Below, one piece after another: positions 57,988-64,000 of a stretch of DNA of 64,000 bases. The stretch covers positions 62,001-126,000 of the forward strand of contig JARKOC010000371.1 of the NCBI GenBank assembly GCA_029975915.1, in the 5' to 3' direction. The stretch is from Bryobacteraceae bacterium. GTDB lineage: Bacteria; Acidobacteriota; Terriglobia; Bryobacterales; Bryobacteraceae. The notes under the pieces were generated by a model. It did no database searches. It was given only the letters and a program-made list of their open reading frames with translations, and was not told the origin of the DNA. How positions within the stretch are numbered: position 1 is the stretch's first letter; the number at the start of each line of letters is the position of its first letter. The position numbers and the translations under genes were made by a program.

Positions 57988-59636
57988 GCCACGCCCCCTT
58001 TCATGCGCTTCACAAGATGCTCGCCGGCGCGGTAGGCCAGGGCCATGATCGTCAGCACCGGGTTGAAGCCGCCGTTGGTCACGTGCACGCTTGCATCCAC
58101 CACATACACGTTGTCGCTCTCATGTATGCGGCAATCGCCGTCGACCGCCGACGTCTTCGGATCCTTGCCCATGCGGACCGTCCCCGCCTGGTGCTGGCCG
58201 CCGCTCAATCCGCGGCCGCCCACGCGGCGCCAGGTCTGGATCGCTCCCGCCGTCTTCAGCCACTCCTCGGCCTTGAACGACATGGCTTCGCCGATCTCGA
58301 CCGTGTGCTGATGGCGGTAGCCCGACATCCGCAGCACCGGGATGCCCCATTTGTCCTTCACTTTGGGATCGAGTTGCACCCGTGCATCCCACACCGGTAT
58401 CTCCTGTGTCGGTCCTTGCACCGCCACGATCCGCCGGTAGTTCTTCCGCATGTGATCCTTGAACGGCTTGCCCCACCTCGGAGTACCCGGCGGACGGATT
58501 CCGAACGCCTGGATCGGCAGCCGGATGAATTCGTTGGCCAGCATCGCGCCGCCGGCCAGACCCGGATTGCCGTGGTTGTAGTCGCAAATGGCGATCGACG
58601 CGCCCGGACCGAGATCGTCGTACATGTCCTCTTCAAACAGGCCGTAAGCGCCCGTATAGTTGTGCCCCTGGAGGTTACGGCCCACCCAGTCGTAGCGATT
58701 GCCGAGTCCGTGAGGGAACAATTTGCTCTTGGAATTGAGCAGCAGCCGCGCGCTTTCATTCGCGCCGCAACTCACCACCACCAGCTTGGCCGGCTGCTCC
58801 TGCAACCGCCCGCTTTCGTCGTAATACTTTACGCCCGTGGCGTGGCCCTTGTCGTCCACCACCACTTCGCGCGTCATGCACTCGGTTCTCAGCTCCAGGT
58901 TGCCCGTCTTGAGCGCTGTCCTGAGCACTGTGTTCTGCGTGCCGCACTTGGCGTCCACCTCGCACGCAAAACCGACGCACCAGCGGCACCGCATGCAGGC
59001 CGGCCGGCCATTGTACGGAACCGAGTTCCTCAACATCGGGATGTCGAACGGGTGCAGCCCGAGTTTCCTGGCTGCGGCGTCGAGAAGGCGATGTTCCTTC
59101 GAAGGCGGCCCCACGGGCGGCATCGGCAGCGGCCGCTTGCGCGGACCCTTGAACGGATTGTTGGAATCGTCGCCCGAAACGCCGATCTCCCATTCAGCCT
59201 GCTCGTAGTAAGGCTCCAGGTCGTCATAGGTGATGGGCCAGTCGTCGAGCGTCGAATCCTTCATCTCCCCGTACTTCGACTTCATCTGGAAGTCGAGCGG
59301 ATGGAAGCGCCAGGCCATGGCGCCGTAGCTGAGCGTGCCGCCGCCGACGCATGCGGCGTTGTTGTTGTAGCCGCCCTCCCAGGGCATGATGACCCGTTCA
59401 ACGCCTTTGGCATCCACCGTAACGCGCGGTTCGCCTTCGCTGTCGGGACCGAAAGCATTGCCCAGGATGGTCGTGCGCTGGTTGTAAAGATCGTCCTTCC
59501 GGCAGTCCGACGGCTGATAAAACTTGCCGCGTTCGAGAAGAACCACGTGATGGCCCGCCACGGCCAGTTCCTTGGCGATGATAGGACCGGCGGCGCCTGC
59601 GCCGATGACGACGGCATCCACTTTGTCGAGTGCCAT
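57984..59636 (-). CDS. GMC-family FAD oxidoreductase (catalytic subunit)
   Basis: A 550-aa flavoprotein dehydrogenase. FAD motif AVVIGAGAAGPIIAKELAVAGH at the N-terminus; GGYNNNAACVGGGTLSYGAMAWRF; a Cys-rich CMRCRWCVGFACEVDAKC segment that could hold an iron-sulfur cluster; and the catalytic His/Asn region SVHVTNGGFNPVLTIMALAYR. It resembles the large subunit of gluconate/fructose-type dehydrogenases, which work with a Tat subunit 3 and cytochrome c. All three genes are here in one operon. The ATG at 59636 overlaps the upstream stop by one base; an in-frame TTG three bases before is weaker. Confidence 0.92.
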   Translation of the reverse strand: MALDKVDAVVIGAGAAGPIIAKELAVAGHHVVLLERGKFYQPSDCRKDDLYNQRTTILGNAFGPDSEGEPRVTVDAKGVERVIMPWEGGYNNNAACVGGGTLSYGAMAWRFHPLDFQMKSKYGEMKDSTLDDWPITYDDLEPYYEQAEWEIGVSGDDSNNPFKGPRKRPLPMPPVGPPSKEHRLLDAAARKLGLHPFDIPMLRNSVPYNGRPACMRCRWCVGFACEVDAKCGTQNTVLRTALKTGNLELRTECMTREVVVDDKGHATGVKYYDESGRLQEQPAKLVVVSCGANESARLLLNSKSKLFPHGLGNRYDWVGRNLQGHNYTGAYGLFEEDMYDDLGPGASIAICDYNHGNPGLAGGAMLANEFIRLPIQAFGIRPPGTPRWGKPFKDHMRKNYRRIVAVQGPTQEIPVWDARVQLDPKVKDKWGIPVLRMSGYRHQHTVEIGEAMSFKAEEWLKTAGAIQTWRRVGGRGLSGGQHQAGTVRMGKDPKTSAVDGDCRIHESDNVYVVDASVHVTNGGFNPVLTIMALAYRAGEHLVKRMKGGVA

Positions 59637-60175
59637 CAACTGTTCTCCTTGAAGCTGTAATGGAGCCGCCCGCGCGACTGCACCGGGGCGACCCCAACCA
59701 GTTTTGCCGAAGCGAAATCGCGGTTGCCTCCGTGGCGCGGATTGCCAAAGAAACCCTGCATGGTGTGGTTCAGAACCATCTCGAAGGCGGCCTTGCCGCC
59801 GTCCTGGCCCCAGATGATTTTGTCTCCATTCCCAGCCTCAATTTGCTTGAGGATGTCGGTTTGCCGGTCGAACGCGATTTCGGCGAACGCCTTCTGGTGC
59901 GCTTTCATCGCCGTCCTGTCGATCGCCTCGGCGGCCCGGCGGTACGGCTCCTGGAGCTTTTTGAATCGGCGTGTGAGTTGGAGGTCGATGTAGCGGACCA
60001 CTTGCGCCTGAGACGCGCCCGGCAAGTCGTCGGCCGGGATCAGGCATTCGGTCCAGGCGTCGATGGCGCGGGCTTCGTCTTTCGTGAAGAAGCGGTACCC
60101 GGCGGCCAGACGCGCTCCGCAGCCGGCCGACGTCGCGGCGGTCGCGGCAGTGGCGACAAATTTTCGGCGTTTCAG
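59636..60175 (-). CDS. Gluconate 2-dehydrogenase subunit 3 family protein
   Basis: A 179-aa Tat-signalled small subunit (LKRRKFVATAATAATSAGC), usually needed to export the folded GMC partner. The mature part contains FFTKDEARAIDAWTECLIPADD and QGFFGNPRHGGN. I choose a CTG start at 60175 because AAGGAGGT lies six bases upstream. The longer frame begins with a TTG at 60235 that coincides with a promoter -35 box, so it is unlikely. It heads the three-gene dehydrogenase operon. Confidence 0.85.
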   Translation of the reverse strand: MKRRKFVATAATAATSAGCGARLAAGYRFFTKDEARAIDAWTECLIPADDLPGASQAQVVRYIDLQLTRRFKKLQEPYRRAAEAIDRTAMKAHQKAFAEIAFDRQTDILKQIEAGNGDKIIWGQDGGKAAFEMVLNHTMQGFFGNPRHGGNRDFASAKLVGVAPVQSRGRLHYSFKENS

Positions 60176-60205
60176 ATCCTGACCTCCTTGACTGTTTTGG
60201 CCACG

Positions 60206-60235
60206 ATCATATACTGCCCGCCACCGGTTCGGCAA
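60206..60235 (-). promoter_or_regulatory. Promoter of the GMC/cytochrome operon
   Basis: Minus strand TTGCCG (60235-60230), 18 bases, TATGAT (60211-60206). Predicted start about 60199, giving a leader of about 24 bases to the CTG codon, containing the AAGGAGGT site. Confidence 0.5.
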
Positions 60236-60266
60236 ACGGCGGATCGAAGGGAACCAGAATCTGGAC

Positions 60267-60272
60267 TATACT
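60267..60272 (+). promoter_or_regulatory. -10 box of a leaderless kinase transcript
   Basis: TATACT ends seven bases before the ATG at 60280, so transcription would start on or next to the start codon. The -35 region (60244-60249, TCGAAG) is weak. There is no Shine-Dalgarno. Confidence 0.45.
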
Positions 60273-60279
60273 TTCCGTT

Positions 60280-62034
60280 ATGCCTCGTTTTGGGCAGTTC
60301 GAGGTTACTGCTGAGCTTGGCCGCGGCGGCATGGGCGTCGTCTACAAAGGCTTCGACCCGGTGATCCGCCGCGAGGTCGCCCTCAAGACGATCCGGCTGC
60401 ACGACCTGGACGACCCCGCCGAGCGCCACCGCATGCAGGAGCGGCTCGAACGCGAAGCTCAATCTGCGGGCCGGCTGTCCCACCCGAACATCGTCACCAT
60501 CTATCAGTTCGGATACGAACAGATCCGGCCCGGCGAGACGACTGCATATATCGCCATGGAGTTCGTCCCGGGCCGGACGCTGTCTTCTCTGCTGGCCGAG
60601 GGCCGGATGCTCCAGGCGAACGTCGTGATCAGCTTGCTGCGACAGGCGGCCGAGGGTCTCGACTACGCCCACGCCCAAGGCGTCATCCACCGCGACATTA
60701 AGCCGGCAAACCTCCTGGTCACGCCAGATGCCAGGCTCAAGATCGCCGATTTCGGCGTCGCCAAGATCTCCGCGCATACGTTGACAATGACAGGCACTGT
60801 CCTGGGCTCGCCGTTCTACATGGCGCCCGAGCAGATCCGTGGCGAGCAGGTGACGCCGCAATCTGATCAGTATTCGCTGGCGGTCGCGGCCTTTGAAGCG
60901 TTTGGCGGGCGCAAACCGTTCGACGCCGAAACTCTCAGCGCCCTGGTCTACAAGATCGTTCACGAGGACCCGCCTGAACTCTCGCTGCCTGACTCGGATT
61001 TGGCGCGCCGGATCAATCCGGTGCTGAGGAAGGCGCTGGCAAAGAACCCGGCTGACCGCTTTACTGCATGCCATGCATTCGTGGAGGAACTGGCCAAGGC
61101 GATCGACGGCACTGGACGGCGGCCAGTTGCCGCAGCGCCACCGCAATTCGTCGCACCCGTTCCGCCCGCGCCGGCGCCCGCCAGCAGCCCAATGCCCGTG
61201 CCGGTCATACCTGTGCCGGCTCCGCAGCCGCCGCATCCTGTCCCAGTCGCGCATCCTGCCGCCCATCCGGCCGCGCCGGTGGCATCCGCTCCAAATGCTC
61301 TGCTCAGCAAGGCGGGTGTGAAATGGCTGTTGCTCGCCGGGGGTGTGGCGACTGCGGGCATGGTGGGCTGGGTTGTGCTCAGTGAGCGAGGTGAGACCGG
61401 AACACAGCCATCCAATCCGGCGGTTGCTGTCCAAGCCGAACAAGTTGTGCTGGCCAGTCCGCAAAACAGCGGCAGGGAGGCCGAATCTCAGCAACCAGTT
61501 CGGCCAGTTTCGTCCGCCGTGGCGATCCCTCAGGTCCGGCAGTCTCCGCCGCAAACCAAGAGTGAGCCAGCGGCCAGACAGACGACGGCTAAAGAACCCG
61601 AACCACCCGCGGCCAGCGCGAGGACCGAGGCTGTGCCGGTCCAGCAAGCGCCGCCGGTTGTTGAGAAGACGATCAACGCGCCGGTCCAGTCCCCTCCGGC
61701 GGATCCGCCGCCGGCGCCAAAAGAAGTGGTGCGGACCGCGCCGCATCTGCTTCGTCAGGTTCAGCCTAACTACACTCCGGAAGCGAGACAGGCAGGGATC
61801 GAAGGGGTCGTCGGATTGTCGGTCCAGTTGAATGAATCGGGTGTGCCGGTCAAGGCGGCCGTGACGAAATCGCTGGACCCAGGCCTGGACCGCAAGGCGA
61901 TCGAAGCGGTGGCGCAATGGCGCTTCGCCCCGGCGACCGCCGATGGCAGGCCCGTGGAATCGACCGTGAACGTCGAGGTCCGCTTCCAGACCCTCGGATC
62001 GCCGGCAAAAGGCCAGCCGACACTGAAAAAATGA
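60280..62034 (+). CDS. Ser/Thr protein kinase with C-terminal TonB-type domain
   Basis: A 584-aa kinase. The kinase domain (~5-275) has GRGGMGVVYKGFD, VALKTI, VIHRDIKPANLLV and IADFGVAK. It is followed by a Pro/Ala-rich linker, one membrane helix (WLLLAGGVATAGMVGWVVL, about 345-367), another low-complexity region, then a TonB C-terminal-like domain (LLRQVQPNYTPEARQAGIEGVVGLSVQLNESG, KAIEAVAQWRFAPATADGRPV). That domain would lie in the periplasm. The fusion of an STPK to TonB_C is unusual outside this group. It is divergent from the GMC operon. Confidence 0.9.
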   Translation: MPRFGQFEVTAELGRGGMGVVYKGFDPVIRREVALKTIRLHDLDDPAERHRMQERLEREAQSAGRLSHPNIVTIYQFGYEQIRPGETTAYIAMEFVPGRTLSSLLAEGRMLQANVVISLLRQAAEGLDYAHAQGVIHRDIKPANLLVTPDARLKIADFGVAKISAHTLTMTGTVLGSPFYMAPEQIRGEQVTPQSDQYSLAVAAFEAFGGRKPFDAETLSALVYKIVHEDPPELSLPDSDLARRINPVLRKALAKNPADRFTACHAFVEELAKAIDGTGRRPVAAAPPQFVAPVPPAPAPASSPMPVPVIPVPAPQPPHPVPVAHPAAHPAAPVASAPNALLSKAGVKWLLLAGGVATAGMVGWVVLSERGETGTQPSNPAVAVQAEQVVLASPQNSGREAESQQPVRPVSSAVAIPQVRQSPPQTKSEPAARQTTAKEPEPPAASARTEAVPVQQAPPVVEKTINAPVQSPPADPPPAPKEVVRTAPHLLRQVQPNYTPEARQAGIEGVVGLSVQLNESGVPVKAAVTKSLDPGLDRKAIEAVAQWRFAPATADGRPVESTVNVEVRFQTLGSPAKGQPTLKK

Positions 62035-62044
62035 CCAGCGCTGG

Positions 62045-62755
62045 TCAGCGGCCGGCTTCGATCTGTTTGAAGGTCTGGTTTCCGATCCCGTAGTGGCGCC
62101 AGTCTTTGTAATCGAAGTGCCACCATTCGTAGGCGTACACCATGAAGCCTTCTTTCTCCATGGCATCACGCAGAATCTCGCGCAACTCGCGCTGGCGTGG
62201 CGTGCCGCCGGGGTAGTCGGGATAGGCCCGCTCGCTCATTTCGTCATAGAGCGACGGCATCTCGACCGCCTTGCCGGTCTTCAGATCGTACAGCGTCACA
62301 TCGGCCGCGCAGCCGCGATTGTGGCGTGACCCGTGCGCTGGATTGGCGACGAAATCGCGTTTGTCCACCGGCGTGGCCTCCCAGAAGATCCAAGTCACCC
62401 ACCAAGGCCGGTAAGCATCGTGGACAACGATCCCATAGCCGGACTCTTTCAGACGCCGGTGCGCCCTCGCCAGCGCCTCCGCCGCCGGACGCTGCAAGTA
62501 CGCGGCAGCCGATTCATAGACCGGCGCTCCGAGGAAGTTGTCCGTCCCGGCATAGCGGACGTCCAGACGAATCGTTTGGTCAAGAGAAGCTACGTTGACC
62601 AGGTCCGGGAGCCGGAACGATCCCTCCTCGCGCGGCGGCGTTTGCTTCAACGCTTCCACCCGCAACTGCGCCACCGGACGAGCCGGCTCGATCCGGAACA
62701 CCTCCTGACCGGCCAGCGGCAGAACGAGGAGCAGGACGGCGGCGAATCTTCTCAT
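62045..62755 (-). CDS. D-alanyl-D-alanine dipeptidase (VanX/DdpX family)
   Basis: Zn-dependent periplasmic dipeptidase, 236 aa. The signal peptide (MRRFAAVLLLVLPLAG) is followed by DVRYAGTDNFLGAPVYES, the metal motif SRHNRGCAADVTLYD (SxHxxGxAxD) and the catalytic EWWHFDY. The likely role is murein turnover or D-Ala-D-Ala use; no other van gene is present, so vancomycin resistance is not implied. The frame extends upstream to 62803, but the signal peptide fixes the start at 62755. Confidence 0.92.
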   Translation of the reverse strand: MRRFAAVLLLVLPLAGQEVFRIEPARPVAQLRVEALKQTPPREEGSFRLPDLVNVASLDQTIRLDVRYAGTDNFLGAPVYESAAAYLQRPAAEALARAHRRLKESGYGIVVHDAYRPWWVTWIFWEATPVDKRDFVANPAHGSRHNRGCAADVTLYDLKTGKAVEMPSLYDEMSERAYPDYPGGTPRQRELREILRDAMEKEGFMVYAYEWWHFDYKDWRHYGIGNQTFKQIEAGR

Positions 62756-62820
62756 TGGACCGATTCTACCCGCCCTGGGTGAGCGGAGTAGAATGGACCC
62801 CAAGACCGCCGTTCTTTCTC

Positions 62821-63762
62821 ATGCACAAGATTCATATCATCGATTCCCATACTGGCGGCGAACCCACCCGCGTTGTCGTTTCCGGCGGCCCCGATCTCGG
62901 CGCCGGGCCAATGAAGGAACGACTGGAGCGGTTCCGCGTTCAGCACGACCGGTTTCGTTCGGCTGTGGTGAACGAACCGCGCGGCTCGGATGCCATGGTG
63001 GGCGCCCTGATTTCACAACCAAACGAACTCGGTTGCGCCGCTGGAGTCATATTTTTCAACAACGTAGGCTACCTCGGCATGTGCGGGCACGGTTCGATTG
63101 GCCTGGCCGCGACGCTCGCCTACCTGGGCCGTCTGGAGCCCGGTGTCCAAAGGATAGACACCCCAGCCGGGGTGGTTACGGTGGACTACCACGGCGGCGG
63201 CGTTTCGACCATCGGGAACGTGGCCAGTTACCGGCTGACGAGACAAACTGAGGTGGACGTTCCCGGCATCGGCAAGGTCTGCGGAGACATCGCCTGGGGC
63301 GGGAACTGGTTCTATCTGATTCAAAGTTCACCGGTTCCATTGACGATGGATAATCTTGACGAGCTAACACAGTATACTTGGCGCATCCGGCAGGCTCTGA
63401 ACGCCAACGGCATCACCGGGGCGGGGGGAGCCGAGATTGACCATATCGAATTGTTTGGTCCGCCGTCGTCGCCGGAGGTGGCCGACAGCCGGAACTTCGT
63501 TTTGTGTCCCGGCAAGGCATACGACCGGTCGCCTTGCGGTACGGGAACCAGCGCCAAGATGGCCTGTCTGTATGCGGATGGCAAGCTGGCCGAAGGCCAG
63601 ACGTGGCGGCAGGAATCGATCGTCGGCAGCGTTTTTGAGGGGCGGATTGAGATCCGGGACGGCCAGGTGATGCCGTTCATCACCGGATCGGCGCACATCA
63701 ACTCCGAAGCGCACCTGATTCTGGACGAAACAGACCCGTTTTGTTGGGGGATCCGGCCATGA
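62821..63762 (+). CDS. Proline racemase / 4-hydroxyproline epimerase family protein
   Basis: Cofactor-independent racemase, 313 aa. Both catalytic Cys are present: MCGHGSIGLAATLAYL and SPCGTGTSAKMACLYADG. The start HIIDSHTGGEPTRVV is typical of the hydroxyproline 2-epimerase branch. With the FAD oxidase overlapping its end (ATGA), it probably begins trans-4-hydroxy-L-proline catabolism by epimerisation to the cis-D form. Upstream in-frame codons from 62755 are not conserved. Confidence 0.9.
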   Translation: MHKIHIIDSHTGGEPTRVVVSGGPDLGAGPMKERLERFRVQHDRFRSAVVNEPRGSDAMVGALISQPNELGCAAGVIFFNNVGYLGMCGHGSIGLAATLAYLGRLEPGVQRIDTPAGVVTVDYHGGGVSTIGNVASYRLTRQTEVDVPGIGKVCGDIAWGGNWFYLIQSSPVPLTMDNLDELTQYTWRIRQALNANGITGAGGAEIDHIELFGPPSSPEVADSRNFVLCPGKAYDRSPCGTGTSAKMACLYADGKLAEGQTWRQESIVGSVFEGRIEIRDGQVMPFITGSAHINSEAHLILDETDPFCWGIRP

Positions 63763-64000
63763 GCGCGACGCCGGATGTCGTCATTGCCGGCGCGGGCATC
63801 GTCGGGGCGGCGTGCGCGCTGGAACTCGCCCGGCAGGGGCTGAAAGTCGCGGTCTACGACAAAGGCATGGTGTCCGGAGGGGCTTCGGCGGCGGCGATGG
63901 GCCACCTGTGCGTGATGGACGATTCCGAGGCACAGTTTCAACTGACGCGTTATTCGCTCGATCTTTGGAAAGACATGTCGCCCTCAATGCCGCCAGCCGT
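63759..64000 (+). CDS. FAD-dependent oxidase (DadA-like), 3' end beyond window
   Basis: The first 80 residues of a FAD-dependent amino-acid oxidase-type protein. The dinucleotide motif VVIAGAGIVGAACALELARQGLKVAVYDKG is complete, followed by GGASAAAMGHL. It overlaps the racemase stop by four bases, so it probably oxidises the D-hydroxyproline produced. Truncated by the window edge. Confidence 0.85.
   Translation, partial: MSATPDVVIAGAGIVGAACALELARQGLKVAVYDKGMVSGGASAAAMGHLCVMDDSEAQFQLTRYSLDLWKDMSPSMPPA

Noticed and set aside
58017..59660. 547-codon plus-strand frame opposite the GMC gene
   Set aside because: Shadow of the GMC oxidoreductase; no recognisable motif, His/Arg-rich.
60172..62169. 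665-codon minus-strand frame opposite the TonB-type kinase
   Set aside because: Arg-rich low-similarity translation lying fully antisense to a kinase with clear motifs.

Overview
The window is high-GC bacterial chromosome, densely coded on both strands. I saw no rRNA, tRNA, CRISPR array, insertion sequence or prophage. Gene content suggests a soil-type Acidobacteriota of the Solibacteres/Bryobacterales group: Tat-signalled Gfo/Idh/MocA and TIM-barrel sugar enzymes, a secreted DUF1080 hydrolase, several Ser/Thr kinases with extra C-terminal domains, an LPS-type envelope, and a GMC/multiheme-cytochrome set. This placement is inference; no marker gene was compared.

Layout. (1) 1-4798: minus-strand efflux operon (TetR, TolC, HlyD, two ABC ATPases), resembling E. 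coli cecR-ybhGFSR with the double ATPase YbhF split in two; the permeases would lie left of the window. (2) 4902-7086: groES-groEL behind a sigma70-type promoter and a CIRCE (HrcA) operator. (3) 7201-10189: LptC/LptA-like protein and LptB. (4) 10264-15748: DUF1080 hydrolase, an unrecognised 279-aa protein, a Tat-exported dehydrogenase, an OmpA-domain protein and an FG-GAP protein. (5) 15761-25232: plant-sugar catabolism: tagaturonate epimerase-like UxaE; a five-gene operon (Na+/solute symporter, small membrane protein, fucose/arabinose isomerase-like protein, AraB-like kinase, AraD-like epimerase) with a promoter and inverted repeat; and a divergent exported mannonate dehydratase-like protein.

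(6) 25251-33842: the most interesting block. It runs Ser/Thr kinase, SPFH/zinc-ribbon protein, SpeD, two DUF4178 zinc-ribbon proteins, a small membrane protein, DUF350, membrane-embedded SpeE and a FAD amine-oxidase-like protein. Most junctions overlap by 4 bp or lie a few bases apart. I read it as one membrane-associated polyamine-type pathway coupled to an envelope or stress response. (7) 33900-38510: a MurB-DinB fusion, DUF2461 protein, NapH-like ferredoxin with a Crp regulator, and a free-standing DinB protein. (8) 38530-48025: nine-gene complex I operon nuoCDIJKLMNH, lacking nuoA, B, E, F and G and with nuoH last. (9) 48237-56915: cytochrome c, GatB, PP2C phosphatase, asparaginase, dCMP deaminase, signal-peptide methyltransferase, DUF2202 ferritin-like protein and a secreted alpha/alpha-barrel protein. 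(10) 56935-60175: subunit-3, GMC oxidoreductase and nonaheme cytochrome c operon, a likely periplasmic dehydrogenase. (11) 60280-64000: a kinase with a TonB-type C-terminal domain, a VanX-like dipeptidase, and a proline racemase/hydroxyproline epimerase followed by a truncated FAD oxidase.

Several starts were moved from the longest possible one, because the longest would begin inside a promoter or upstream of a clear ribosome-binding site. These choices are stated per gene.
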